41,006 bases of DNA from NCBI GenBank assembly GCA_964450185.1, contig CAYVCL010000017.1, positions 1 to 41,006 of the forward strand, written 5' to 3'. This document shows positions 1 through 8,205 of the stretch, piece after piece. Position numbers and translations under genes: made by a program. The stretch is from RUG11237 sp964450185. GTDB taxonomy: Bacteria; Bacillota; Clostridia; Lachnospirales; Lachnospiraceae. Every line of letters starts with the position of its first letter. Positions within the stretch are counted from its first letter, which is position 1. The notes below the pieces were generated by a model. That model did no database searches and was not told the origin of the DNA. It saw only the letters and a list, made by a program, of their open reading frames with translations.

Positions 1-957
1 GCTGATCATGTTGCAGAAACAACCGTTTCAGTAGTACAGTTACCAAACGATGAAATGAAGGGACGAATTATTGGACGTGAAGGACGAAACATTCGTACTT
101 TAGAAACCATGACAGGTGTAGAATTGATTATTGATGATACACCGGAAGCTGTAATTTTATCCGGCTTTGATCCAATTAGGAGAGAAGTAGCAAGAATTGC
201 TCTGGAAAAATTAATTGTAGATGGTCGAATTCATCCGGCTCGTATTGAGGAAATGGTAGAAAAGGCGCAGCGTGAAGTAGAAGTTATGATTCGTGAGGAG
301 GGTGAAGCAGCAACTTTAGAGGTTGGTGTTCACGGTATACATCCGGAATTAGTACGTTTACTTGGTAAAATGAAATTCCGTACAAGCTATGGACAGAATG
401 CGTTAAAGCATTCCATCGAAGTAGCTCAGTTATCTGGATTGTTAGCTGGGGAAATCGGAGTGGATATCCGTATGGCTAAAAGAGCAGGTTTATTACATGA
501 CATTGGTAAATCTGTGGACCAGGAAATGGAAGGATCACATATTCAGATTGGTGTTGAATTATGTAGAAAGTATAAGGAGTCTGCTGTTGTTATTAATGCA
601 GTGGAAGCACATCATGGGGATGTGGAACCACAGTCATTGATTGCATGTATTGTACAGGCTGCTGATACCATTTCTGCAGCAAGACCAGGTGCAAGACGTG
701 AAACATTAGAAACATATACAAACAGACTTAAACAGTTAGAGGATATTACAAACACATTTAAGGGTGTAGAAAAATCTTTTGCTATTCAGGCAGGTAGAGA
801 GATTCGAGTTATGGTAGTTCCGGAACAGGTGACAGATGCCGATATGGTATTATTAGCAAGAGATATATCAAAGCAGATTGAAGCTGAATTAGAATATCCG
901 GGCCAGATTAAAGTAAATGTTATTAGAGAATCAAGAGTAATTGATTACGCAAAATAA
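1..957 (+). CDS. rny: Ribonuclease Y, 3' part (partial at window start)
   Basis: The frame is open from base 1, so the N-terminal membrane anchor and coiled coil lie outside the window. The remaining 318 residues contain a KH domain (GRIIGREGRNIRTLE near residues 20-34) and an HD phosphohydrolase domain with the metal-binding pair in LLHDIGK and a second histidine motif in EAHHGD. The end (VIRESRVIDYAK) matches the usual RNase Y C-terminus. RNase Y is the membrane-anchored endoribonuclease that starts mRNA decay in many Firmicutes. The family assignment is secure. A clear terminator follows, so it is the last gene of its unit. Confidence 0.97.
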   Translation, partial: ADHVAETTVSVVQLPNDEMKGRIIGREGRNIRTLETMTGVELIIDDTPEAVILSGFDPIRREVARIALEKLIVDGRIHPARIEEMVEKAQREVEVMIREEGEAATLEVGVHGIHPELVRLLGKMKFRTSYGQNALKHSIEVAQLSGLLAGEIGVDIRMAKRAGLLHDIGKSVDQEMEGSHIQIGVELCRKYKESAVVINAVEAHHGDVEPQSLIACIVQAADTISAARPGARRETLETYTNRLKQLEDITNTFKGVEKSFAIQAGREIRVMVVPEQVTDADMVLLARDISKQIEAELEYPGQIKVNVIRESRVIDYAK

Positions 958-973
958 TATTTGAACAGAAATA

Positions 974-1005
974 AACCGTTGTATAGAAATATACAGCGGT
1001 TTTTT
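974..1005 (+). terminator. Intrinsic terminator of rny
   Basis: An 11-bp stem (974-984 with 991-1001, one G-U pair) has a 6-nt loop and runs straight into a T tract. It lies 17 nt after the rny stop codon. Confidence 0.9.
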
Positions 1006-1017
1006 AATTAGAACACA

Positions 1018-1046
1018 TAAAAACAGCCCGCCATAACGGCGGGCTG
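1018..1046 (-). terminator. Intrinsic terminator of the chemoreceptor gene
   Basis: A perfect 9-bp GC-rich stem (CAGCCCGCC at 1024-1032 with GGCGGGCTG at 1038-1046) has a 5-nt loop. Read on the minus strand it is followed by a T run (the A run at 1019-1023). It sits 6 nt after the stop of the minus-strand MCP gene and, together with the rny terminator, insulates the two convergent units. Confidence 0.9.
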
Positions 1047-1052
1047 AAATAC

Positions 1053-3227
1053 TTATAAGGTAAATTGTTTTAAGAGTTCTGTAAGTTCCTCAGCACGTTT
1101 TGCAAGGTTAGAGGAAGCAGAATCTAATTTTGTTACGGAATTTAACTGCTTTTCTGCTGTAGTTGCCACATTTGCGGAACAAGCAGATGTTTCTTCAGAA
1201 ACAGCAGAAATACTTTCGATTGCGGAAAGAGTAGTATCTCTGGAGATACCCATGGAATCCACATCTTCTGTAATAGTTGAAAGAGAGTTTAACAGATTAG
1301 AAATCTGTTCACTCATCTGATGAAAGGCTTCCGTGGTATTGGTAACTGCATCTTTCTGAGCGGTTACAACAGCTTCGGCCTGTTTGGCTGTTTCTACAAC
1401 ATCGTGTGTCTGTGCAATCATCTCTTCGATAATCTTATTAATTTCGTTGGCAGAACCTAAAGACTGGTCTGCAAGCTTACGAATTTGTTCTGCTACGACT
1501 GAGAAGCCACGACCTGCTTCTCCGGCTCTTGCAGCTTCAATAGAAGCATTTAAAGAGAGAAGGTTGGTTTCTTCTGCAATATCGTTGATAGCATCTACAA
1601 TATGGCTGATAGAACGGGAACGTTCTTCTAATTGTTCAATAGCAACGATTACTCTGGAAGTAATCTGTGATGTTTCTTTTGCACTTTCGTTTAACACATC
1701 CATGGAAGTAATACCACTGTGAATGGATTCATTTGTTTTGGATGTGAGTTTACTGATTTCTACGGTACTTCCGGAAACTGTGGAAATCTTGTTGGATAAA
1801 GAATCCATCTGAGAAAGACAGTCTGCGGAGTCTTCGTCTAATTGGTTAACCCCTTTTTCGATATCAGTAATCGCATATTGGATATCCTGAGAGGTTTGCA
1901 TAAATGTTGAAGATGAATCGGAAACAAAAGAAGCAGCTTCTGTCAATTCCTTACTCATATCATTTACATTTTGTATTAAAAGTTTCATATTGGCAATCAT
2001 GTCTGTGATGCCTTGGGTAAGAAGTTTAAATTCATCTTTTCGTTTGGTGGTTACTTCTACAGTCAGGTTACCCTTTGCAACTTTGCGAAGCTGATGATTA
2101 ATCTGACTGATGGTAGAGCCAATTCCTTTGGCAAAATAAGTACCTAAAAGAATAGCCAGTAAAGAACCAATGATAACAAATATAATAGTATTATTTCTAA
2201 TATCTTCTACCTGAGAGAGAATGTATGATTTTGGAATCAAAGAACAAATCATAGCATTCTGATTTGGCAGCTTATAATATAAGAAAAGATATTTTGTGTT
2301 GTTATAGGTGATATCCTGCGCACCGTTTTCTGTTTCACTTTCCAAAGCGCTGGTATAAAAGTCTTTGTCTGAAAATACGATTGTGTTATCTTCCGCAAAA
2401 GCTTCATTAGATAAAACTTCATGTCCATCCTGTGTTACAAGAGCAACGACACTTCCGTCACCGGCATCCAAAGAGGAGAGTGTATTAGTAACCACATCTC
2501 GTTTGATATCAATCAGTAAAATGGTGTTGGAATCTGGAAAATGTCTTGCAAGACGAACAGCGTACTGGCTACTTGATGTGTTAAGTTCGCTGTCTACCTC
2601 AGGCTGGTTACCAAACCAGAAGTAAGTATATTTGTCTGCTTTTACCAACGCACCGGAGTCCGTTGCAATGTAAGTAGAATATAATTCCTTGCTGGTTGCC
2701 TGAGAAGTTGTAATGGAATCCACACTGTCTGAAATAAAATAAATGTTGGACACCAGTGGATCGGATGTACAAGCTTTTCCAAAAGTAGTTTTATAACTAT
2801 TATATGTAGTAGTCTGCTTAACGGTATCAGAAGAATAAACTCCCTTTACATAGTAACCTAATTCCTGTTCGCTTAAGTAAGACATATAATTGGACTTTAC
2901 ATTTTCCAATGCAAGCTCCAAATATTCTACCATCATTTTCATAGTCTGACTTGCAGAATTTTCATAAGTATTGGTAATACCATTGGATGATTTTGTATAG
3001 GAAGAAACACCCAAAATAACAATACATACAACCGTTAACATAAAGGCTCCAATTAACTGGGAATGTATTCGCTGAAAAAATGGTATCTCAGATGAAGTCT
3101 GCTTGGATTTTGCTTCTTTGGAAGCCTTTGGGTTTAGCGGCTTTGTCTTCGGCATTTTTGGAATTTTTATTTTTGAAGTCTTGTTCGGTTTGTCCTTGTT
3201 TTTAGTTTGGAATTTTGATGTATTCAT
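1053..3227 (-). CDS. Methyl-accepting chemotaxis protein (transmembrane chemoreceptor)
   Basis: 724 residues. The start at 3227 is chosen because AGGAGGT (3236-3242) lies 8 nt upstream; an in-frame ATG at 3251 precedes that site and is not credible. Order of parts: a Lys/Pro-rich cytoplasmic tail (1-50), TM1 (about 58-75), an extracellular sensor region (about 76-340, probably Cache-like by length and context), TM2 (about 345-365), a HAMP linker, then the antiparallel signalling coiled coil. The highly conserved tip ETNLLSLNASIEAARAGE is present near residue 560, so it should bind CheW and CheA. The ligand cannot be told from the sequence. It is a single gene with its own promoter and terminator; its presence implies a chemotactic, probably flagellated, host. 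The long basic N-terminal tail is unusual. Confidence 0.95.
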   Translation of the reverse strand: MNTSKFQTKNKDKPNKTSKIKIPKMPKTKPLNPKASKEAKSKQTSSEIPFFQRIHSQLIGAFMLTVVCIVILGVSSYTKSSNGITNTYENSASQTMKMMVEYLELALENVKSNYMSYLSEQELGYYVKGVYSSDTVKQTTTYNSYKTTFGKACTSDPLVSNIYFISDSVDSITTSQATSKELYSTYIATDSGALVKADKYTYFWFGNQPEVDSELNTSSSQYAVRLARHFPDSNTILLIDIKRDVVTNTLSSLDAGDGSVVALVTQDGHEVLSNEAFAEDNTIVFSDKDFYTSALESETENGAQDITYNNTKYLFLYYKLPNQNAMICSLIPKSYILSQVEDIRNNTIIFVIIGSLLAILLGTYFAKGIGSTISQINHQLRKVAKGNLTVEVTTKRKDEFKLLTQGITDMIANMKLLIQNVNDMSKELTEAASFVSDSSSTFMQTSQDIQYAITDIEKGVNQLDEDSADCLSQMDSLSNKISTVSGSTVEISKLTSKTNESIHSGITSMDVLNESAKETSQITSRVIVAIEQLEERSRSISHIVDAINDIAEETNLLSLNASIEAARAGEAGRGFSVVAEQIRKLADQSLGSANEINKIIEEMIAQTHDVVETAKQAEAVVTAQKDAVTNTTEAFHQMSEQISNLLNSLSTITEDVDSMGISRDTTLSAIESISAVSEETSACSANVATTAEKQLNSVTKLDSASSNLAKRAEELTELLKQFTL

Positions 3228-3270
3228 AGTAATATACCTCCTACGCCTCATTATGATATAGTTTTATATA

Positions 3271-3299
3271 ATTTTACCAAAAAACGACGAAAATTTCAA
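3271..3299 (-). promoter_or_regulatory. Promoter of the chemoreceptor gene
   Basis: On the minus strand, TTGAAA (3294-3299) and TAAAAT (3271-3276) are separated by exactly 17 nt. Transcription would start near 3264 and leave a leader of about 35 nt before the ATG. This looks like a vegetative sigma-A site; no sigma-28 flagellar promoter was seen. Confidence 0.7.
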
Positions 3300-3608
3300 T
3301 TTGAAATGCATAAATAGTAGAAGAATATATAGGATGATATAGAATGTGAACAAAATGGGGTATAAGGAATACATTTGAAATGAATGTGAAAGGCGAATAG
3401 GGAGATTATTCATTTTCACGGCAAAATAAATAAAAAAACCGATTGAATTAGCCTAAAATTATAAAAAACAATAAAAAAATGCAAGAAGCACACTTCTGAC
3501 TTGCAAAACCATAGGTTATATATTATACTAAAACAAGTGTGGTATTCCACAGAGCAAAAGAATAAAAGAACAAATACAAAACAGAATTAAATTTAAGGTG
3601 GTGCAGTT
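3300..3608. other. Intergenic region between divergent MCP and aminotransferase genes
   Basis: About 300 nt, very AT-rich, with no credible gene. It holds a small hairpin-like repeat at about 3480-3505 (TGCAAG and CTTGCA arms), the aminotransferase promoter at 3501-3529 and its leader. The ribosome-binding site AAGGTGG (3596-3602) is next to the start codon. Nothing else was recognised. Confidence 0.6.
3501..3529 (+). promoter_or_regulatory. Promoter of the aminotransferase gene
   Basis: TTGCAA (3501-3506) and TATACT (3524-3529) are separated by 17 nt. The predicted start near 3536 gives a leader of about 70 nt. Confidence 0.75.
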
Positions 3609-4805
3609 ATGTCATTAACATTATCAAAGAAAGCAATGGCAGTTAAGCCGTCATCAACATTAGCGATTACGGCAAAAGCAAAAGAAATGAAAGCAAACGG
3701 TGTAGACGTAGTAGGATTCGGAGCAGGTGAACCGGATTTTAATACACCTGACAATATTAATGAAGCAGCAATTCGTGCAATCAACGAAGGATTTACAAAA
3801 TATACTCCAGCTTCCGGTATTATGGAATTAAAGCAGGCTATCTGTGACAAATTTAAGAAATTTAACAATATTTCTTATGAACCAAGCCAGATTGTAATTA
3901 GTAATGGTGGAAAACATTGTTTAACAAATATCTTTGAAGCAATTTTAAATCCTGGTGATGAAGTTATCATTCCTGCACCATACTGGTTAAGCTATCCGGA
4001 AATCGTAAAATTAGCAGACGGTGTACCGGTATTTATCCGTGGAGAAAAGAAAGACGGTTACAAAGTAAGCGCAGAACAGATTAAAGCTGCAATTACACCA
4101 AATACAAAAGCACTTGTATTAAACACACCAAGCAATCCAACTGGTATGATTTATACTCGTGAAGAATTAGAAGCAATCGCAAAAGTAGTTGTAGAAGCAG
4201 ATATTTATGTAATTGCTGATGAAATGTATGAAAACTTATTATATAATGGAGCAGAACATGTAAGTATTGCTTCTTTAGGTGAAGAAATTTACAAGAGAAC
4301 AATTACATGTAGTGGTGTGGCAAAAGGATATGCCATGACAGGATGGAGAATCGGATATATCGGTGCTAGTGCAGAATTAGCAAAGGTTATGGGAAGTTTA
4401 CAGAGTCATCAGACATCCAATCCAAACTCTATCGCTCAGAAAGCAGCATTGGAAGCAATCAGTGGACCACAGGATACGGTAGAAAAAATGCGTCAGGAAT
4501 TTGACAAACGTAGAAAATATATGTATGACAGATTCTGCAAAATGCCACACGTTTCTACATTAGAACCACAGGGTGCATTCTATGTATTCGTTGATGTAAC
4601 AGAAGCATGTGAAAAAGAATACAAGGGTGAAAAGATTGAAACAGCAGCAAAACTTGCTGAAATTTTAATCAACGATTACTCTGTAGCAGTAGTACCATGT
4701 GCAGATTTCGGATTTGCAGACCATATCAGACTTTCCTATGCAACATCTATTGAACAGATTGAAAAAGGTCTGGACCGTATTGAAGATTTATTGAAATCAT
4801 TATAA
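3609..4805 (+). CDS. Pyridoxal-phosphate aminotransferase, aspartate aminotransferase type
   Basis: 398 residues, the normal length for class I/II fold-type I aminotransferases. Visible motifs are NTPSNPTG (substrate carboxylate and PLP contacts), ADEMYENLLYNG with the pyridine-nitrogen Asp, and SGVAKGYAMTGWRIGY, where the Lys is the expected Schiff-base residue and the Arg of GWRIGY binds PLP phosphate. This pattern is closest to the Bacillus AspB (class Ib) style. The likely reaction is aspartate plus 2-oxoglutarate to oxaloacetate and glutamate, but related enzymes accept other amino acids, so the exact substrate is not proven. It is monocistronic, with its own promoter and terminator. Confidence 0.93.
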   Translation: MSLTLSKKAMAVKPSSTLAITAKAKEMKANGVDVVGFGAGEPDFNTPDNINEAAIRAINEGFTKYTPASGIMELKQAICDKFKKFNNISYEPSQIVISNGGKHCLTNIFEAILNPGDEVIIPAPYWLSYPEIVKLADGVPVFIRGEKKDGYKVSAEQIKAAITPNTKALVLNTPSNPTGMIYTREELEAIAKVVVEADIYVIADEMYENLLYNGAEHVSIASLGEEIYKRTITCSGVAKGYAMTGWRIGYIGASAELAKVMGSLQSHQTSNPNSIAQKAALEAISGPQDTVEKMRQEFDKRRKYMYDRFCKMPHVSTLEPQGAFYVFVDVTEACEKEYKGEKIETAAKLAEILINDYSVAVVPCADFGFADHIRLSYATSIEQIEKGLDRIEDLLKSL

Positions 4806-4832
4806 GAGCATATAATATAGAAGAAAAAACAC

Positions 4833-4859
4833 AAGGGTGTCGTCTGGACACCCTTTTTT
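4833..4859 (+). terminator. Intrinsic terminator after the aminotransferase
   Basis: A perfect 9-bp stem (AAGGGTGTC 4833-4841 with GACACCCTT 4847-4855) with a 5-nt loop and a run of T. The next gene's ribosome-binding site follows within 8 nt, so nudF is either read through or uses an unseen promoter. Confidence 0.92.
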
Positions 4860-4876
4860 GAGTATTGGAGGAACCT

Positions 4877-5422
4877 ATGTCAGAAGAAATAAAAAGAGTA
4901 AAAAGAGAGTTAATACAAAAAGGAAATATTATTGATTATTATAAAGACCATATCCAGTTGCCGGATGGTCAGATAAGAAAATGGGATTTTATCAAACATA
5001 AAGGGGCGGCAGCAGTGGTTGCTGTTACGAAAGAAGGAAAAATTCTTATGGTACGCCAGTATAGAAATGCACTGGACAGATATACCATTGAACTTCCGGC
5101 AGGCGGACGTGATACACCAGAGGAACCAACACTTGAATGTGCATCCAGAGAACTGGAAGAAGAAACAGGATATCGCTCAGAAAATTTAGAGTTTTTACTG
5201 TCATTGAAGACTACGGTTGCTTTTTGTGATGAGTTGATTGATGTGTATGTAGCCAGAGATTTGATTCCGTCAAAACAAAATCTGGATGAAGATGAATACA
5301 TTAATGTAGAAGAATATGATTTGGACGAATTATGCCAGATGATATTCGATAAAAAAATTCAGGATTCCAAAACCGTTTCAGGAATATTAGCATATAAATT
5401 AAAATACGGAATGGAAAAGTAA
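4877..5422 (+). CDS. nudF: NUDIX hydrolase, ADP-ribose pyrophosphatase type
   Basis: 181 residues. The ATG at 4877 is preferred over an in-frame TTG at 4865 because GGAGG (4867-4871) sits 5 nt before it. The full Nudix signature (G-x5-E-x7-REL-x-EE-x-GY) starts at about residue 76, with the catalytic and metal-binding glutamates in RELEEETGY. The family hydrolyses ADP-ribose to AMP and ribose 5-phosphate. The assignment to the ADP-ribose subgroup rests on overall similarity and on the nudF-spoIIM-xerD gene order shared with Bacillus. The substrate is inferred. Confidence 0.9.
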   Translation: MSEEIKRVKRELIQKGNIIDYYKDHIQLPDGQIRKWDFIKHKGAAAVVAVTKEGKILMVRQYRNALDRYTIELPAGGRDTPEEPTLECASRELEEETGYRSENLEFLLSLKTTVAFCDELIDVYVARDLIPSKQNLDEDEYINVEEYDLDELCQMIFDKKIQDSKTVSGILAYKLKYGMEK

Positions 5423-5485
5423 AAGGGAATATCAGCTTTCCTTCCTGCATAGATATGTAAAAAAGAAGTACAGGCAGGAGGAAAC

Positions 5486-6088
5486 ATGAAACAGACACTT
5501 GCAGCAGAACAGCAGAAAATGGGTTTGAGCCGTTTTGTGGGCTTTTTTTGCATTGGCTTTTTGCTGGGCATTATGATAGGAAATTTTCTGATTCCCCAAG
5601 CGGGGGGAGAAGCCGGGATTATGAGTGCATATTTTCTGGATAAATTTGAGTATATGGAAATAGAGTGGGCATCGCTCTTTACCTATATTTTGGAAAAACG
5701 AATGAAAATATATATCATACTAGTTATCGGAGGTGTGACAGTCTTTGGATGCCTGATGGCATATGGCTATACCACCTGGCTTGGAGTCAGCACCGGTGCG
5801 TTTATGAGCATTTGTATACTGCGTATGGGCATGATGGGAATTTTGGTAGGATTGGTATCGCTAATGCCTCAGTACTTAATCTACGTACCGGTATATGTGT
5901 TTCTTATCTGGAGAATCAAAGAAAATCACGAATTGCTTGGCAACTGTGTCAGTAAAAAAGAAAAGCAGAGAGTGTGGGTAAAATATTTTATTATAATGCT
6001 TGTGGCAGGCGTGGTTTTACTGGCAGGAGTTTTTCTGGAAAGTAGTGTAAATCCATTTCTTATGAAAAAAATATTAAAGTTTATATAA
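5486..6088 (+). CDS. spoIIM: Stage II sporulation protein M (integral membrane)
   Basis: 200 residues with several hydrophobic segments: about 18-38, 74-95, 102-120, 125-142 and 168-186. The tail ESSVNPFLMKKILKFI is the SpoIIM-type C-terminus. SpoIIM acts with SpoIID and SpoIIP in the peptidoglycan-degrading machine that drives engulfment of the forespore, so the host is expected to sporulate or to descend from a sporulating ancestor. GGAGG lies 5 nt upstream of the start. TCCTGC near 5444 is complementary to the GCAGGA around the ribosome-binding site and could fold weakly over it. Confidence 0.88.
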   Translation: MKQTLAAEQQKMGLSRFVGFFCIGFLLGIMIGNFLIPQAGGEAGIMSAYFLDKFEYMEIEWASLFTYILEKRMKIYIILVIGGVTVFGCLMAYGYTTWLGVSTGAFMSICILRMGMMGILVGLVSLMPQYLIYVPVYVFLIWRIKENHELLGNCVSKKEKQRVWVKYFIIMLVAGVVLLAGVFLESSVNPFLMKKILKFI

Positions 6089-6091
6089 TGC

Positions 6092-6120
6092 TTGCATTTC
6101 TGAAAAAGAGTGATTATAAT
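6092..6120 (+). promoter_or_regulatory. Promoter of the xerD-like gene
   Basis: TTGCAT (6092-6097), a 17-nt spacer and a perfect TATAAT (6115-6120) lie just after the spoIIM stop and 58 nt before the recombinase start. This is among the best promoter matches in the window. Confidence 0.8.
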
Positions 6121-6178
6121 AATATCTACGTGAGTTTTGAACCGAGCGTAATTATAAGAAAAATACGAGGCAAAGATA

Positions 6179-6925
6179 ATGGAACTGGAAATACAGCAAT
6201 TTATTTTATATTTGGAAAATGTGAAAAGAACATCAGAAAATACAAGAGTATCTTATGAAAGAGATTTACATAAACTGAAGCATTTTTTAAATAGACAGTC
6301 AGTGGAAGAGATTGGTGCTATCACTACCACAAACTTAAATTCCTATATACTTTATCTGGAAAAAGAGAAATTTGCACCGAGTACAATATCAAGAAATATT
6401 GCGGCAATCAAGTCTTTTTATCATTATTTAACAAAAGATGGAAAGGTATCACAGGATATCGCAGAGGAATTAAAAGCACCTAAGGTAGAAAAAAAAGTAG
6501 CAGAAACTTTAACAGAAAAGGAAGTAGAACTTCTGTTACAGCAGCCGAATCTGGAAACAGACAAAGGAATTCGCGATAAAGCGATGTTAGAACTGTTATA
6601 TGCTACCGGAGTCAGAGTCAGCGAGTTAATTTCTTTGAAAGAAACAGAAGTGAATTTACAGTTAGGATATATTACCTGTAAGGACAGAACAGTTTCTTTT
6701 GGAAGCGAAGTGGGAAATGCTTTGAAAGTCTATATAGAACAGGCTCGTGAAGCGTTGATAGGCGAAAAAGAAACAGAATGTCTGTTTGTAAACTGCTCCG
6801 GAGGGCAGATGAGCAGACAGGGCGTTTGGAAAGTATTAAAATCCTATGCGAAGAAAGCGGGAATTGAAACCGATATTACACCACATATGATTCGAAATTC
6901 ATATGCAAAAGCACACCTGAAATAA
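6179..6925 (+). CDS. xerD: XerD-like tyrosine recombinase, truncated before the catalytic tyrosine
   Basis: 248 residues against about 295 for XerD. The N-terminal SAM-like core-binding domain (1-100) is complete. The catalytic domain keeps Arg I (ATGVRVSELISL), a shortened beta-hairpin with a Lys (ITCKDRTVSFG) and box II H-x-x-R (TPHMIRNSYA). It then stops after KAHLK. The LGH motif and the tyrosine nucleophile, about 45-50 residues in intact proteins, are absent, and the following 43 nt before the convergent aroF stop cannot encode them. The terminator hairpin overlaps its last codons. At this conserved locus the gene should encode the chromosome-dimer resolvase. As read, it can bind DNA but should not cut it. 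Confidence 0.85.
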   Translation: MELEIQQFILYLENVKRTSENTRVSYERDLHKLKHFLNRQSVEEIGAITTTNLNSYILYLEKEKFAPSTISRNIAAIKSFYHYLTKDGKVSQDIAEELKAPKVEKKVAETLTEKEVELLLQQPNLETDKGIRDKAMLELLYATGVRVSELISLKETEVNLQLGYITCKDRTVSFGSEVGNALKVYIEQAREALIGEKETECLFVNCSGGQMSRQGVWKVLKSYAKKAGIETDITPHMIRNSYAKAHLK

Positions 6926-6938
6926 GGTGTGCTTTTTT
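6907..6938 (+). terminator. Bidirectional terminator overlapping the 3' end of xerD
   Basis: A perfect 12-bp stem (6907-6918 with 6925-6936), loop GAAATA and T run serve the plus strand. The A run at the 5' side gives four T on the minus strand, so it may also end the convergent aroF transcript. The left arm lies inside the last codons of the xerD-like frame. Confidence 0.9.
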
Positions 6939-6968
6939 GTGGTATAAAATCTATTTTAAAATAAATTT

Positions 6969-7997
6969 TTATACTAAGTCTGCAATTGTGTAAAGAAGAT
7001 GTTCAGAATCTTCCCATCCAAGACATGGGTCTGTAATGGATTTTCCATAAACATGGTCACAAATCTTCTGTGTACCTTCTTCGATGTAACTTTCAATCAT
7101 AACACCTTTTACAAGGTTTTCAACAGCAGAGTCATGCTTACGGCTGTGAAGAACTTCCTTCACGATACGAATCTGTTCACGGAACTTCTTGTTAGAGTTG
7201 GAGTGATTTGCATCCACGATAGTTGCAGGATTCTTTAAATCACGTTTTTCGTACATTTCAACTACTTCGATTAAATCTTCGTAGTGGTAGTTTGGATGGC
7301 AGCAGCCGTGTGGATCTACAGCACCACGTAAGATAGTATGTGCTAATGGGTTACCGTCTGTTTTTACTTCCCATCCACGGTAAATAAATTCGTGAGATGC
7401 CTGTGCAGCTACAACAGAGTTCATCATAACAGATAAATCTCCACCGGTAGGATTTTTCATTCCGGCTGGTACATCCATACCGCTGACAGTTAAACGATGC
7501 TGCTGATCTTCTACAGAACGTGCTCCAATGGCAACGTAAGAAAGAATATCAGACAGATAACGGTAATTTTCAGGGTATAACATTTCATCTGCACAAGTAA
7601 GACCGGATTCTTCTACGGCACGAATGTGCATTTTACGCATTGCAATCAGACCTGCTAATAAATCTGGGTCTTTTTCTGGGTCTGGCTGATGAACAATACC
7701 TTTGTAACCTTCACCGGTAGTACGAGGTTTGTTTGTATAAATTCTAGGAATGATAATTAATTTATCTTTTACTTTTTCCTGAACCTTAGCCAGTCTGTTT
7801 GTGTAATCGCAAACAGAATCTTCGTTGTCAGCAGAACATGGTCCGATGATAACTAAGAATTTGTTAGATTCTCCAGTGATTACTTTCTGGATTTCTGCAT
7901 CACGTTCTTCCTTTAAAGCAACTAAATTTGCAGGAAGCGCATACTGCTCGCGAATTTCTTCGGGAGTTGGTAATTTTTTTATGAATTCAAAGCTCAT
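6969..7997 (-). CDS. aroF: 3-deoxy-7-phosphoheptulonate (DAHP) synthase, type I
   Basis: 342 residues, the length of the AroF/AroG/AroH-type enzymes. Recognisable segments are IIGPCSADNEDS, PRIYTNKPRTTGEGYKG, GARSVEDQQHR, GMKNPTGGDLSVMMNSV and IVDANHSNS, which carry the PEP, erythrose 4-phosphate and metal-binding residues. It condenses PEP and erythrose 4-phosphate, the first step of the shikimate pathway; aroD and aroK lie separately at 38691-39975. AAAGGAG precedes the ATG by about 8 nt. Whether it is Phe-, Tyr- or Trp-sensitive cannot be told here, and no T-box or leader peptide was found upstream. The symbol is generic for the family. Confidence 0.95.
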   Translation of the reverse strand: MSFEFIKKLPTPEEIREQYALPANLVALKEERDAEIQKVITGESNKFLVIIGPCSADNEDSVCDYTNRLAKVQEKVKDKLIIIPRIYTNKPRTTGEGYKGIVHQPDPEKDPDLLAGLIAMRKMHIRAVEESGLTCADEMLYPENYRYLSDILSYVAIGARSVEDQQHRLTVSGMDVPAGMKNPTGGDLSVMMNSVVAAQASHEFIYRGWEVKTDGNPLAHTILRGAVDPHGCCHPNYHYEDLIEVVEMYEKRDLKNPATIVDANHSNSNKKFREQIRIVKEVLHSRKHDSAVENLVKGVMIESYIEEGTQKICDHVYGKSITDPCLGWEDSEHLLYTIADLV

Positions 7998-8043
7998 GTT
8001 AATTCTCCTTTGTTATTATGTCGCTTGTGTCAAAACATAAACT

Positions 8044-8072
8044 ATTATAATACAGATTACTGCGATTGTCGA
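8044..8072 (-). promoter_or_regulatory. Promoter of the DAHP synthase gene
   Basis: On the minus strand, TCGACA (8067-8072), a 17-nt spacer and TATAAT (8044-8049). The leader of about 40 nt is too short for a T-box. Confidence 0.7.
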
Positions 8073-8145
8073 TTACTTTTTTTGATTTTACATATTATTT
8101 ACCAAATTCAGGAAGGAAAGAGAAGGAACAGGAAAATTGCGGTTG

Positions 8146-8174
8146 TGGACTTACCATATAAATTCTGTTATAAT
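8146..8174 (+). promoter_or_regulatory. Promoter of the potassium-uptake operon
   Basis: TGGACT (8146-8151), a 17-nt spacer and TATAAT (8169-8174). The start near 8181 lies downstream of the ATG at 8137 and upstream of the ATG at 8206, which supports the shorter reading of the first gene. Confidence 0.6.
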
Positions 8175-8205
8175 ACTTAGAAAACAAAAGATTGGGAGTG
8201 GAAAT

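Noticed and set aside
3300..3480. Sigma-28 type flagellar promoter for the chemoreceptor
   Set aside because: No TAAA-N15-GCCGATAA-like pair on the minus strand; a clear sigma-A promoter is present at 3271-3299.
3480..3505. Hairpin upstream of the aminotransferase, considered as a terminator or riboswitch
   Set aside because: It overlaps the -35 box of a good promoter and has no conserved neighbours or T run; too small to call.
7998..8136. T-box or Trp/Phe attenuator before the DAHP synthase
   Set aside because: The promoter leaves a leader of only about 40 nt with no specifier, antiterminator or terminator structure.
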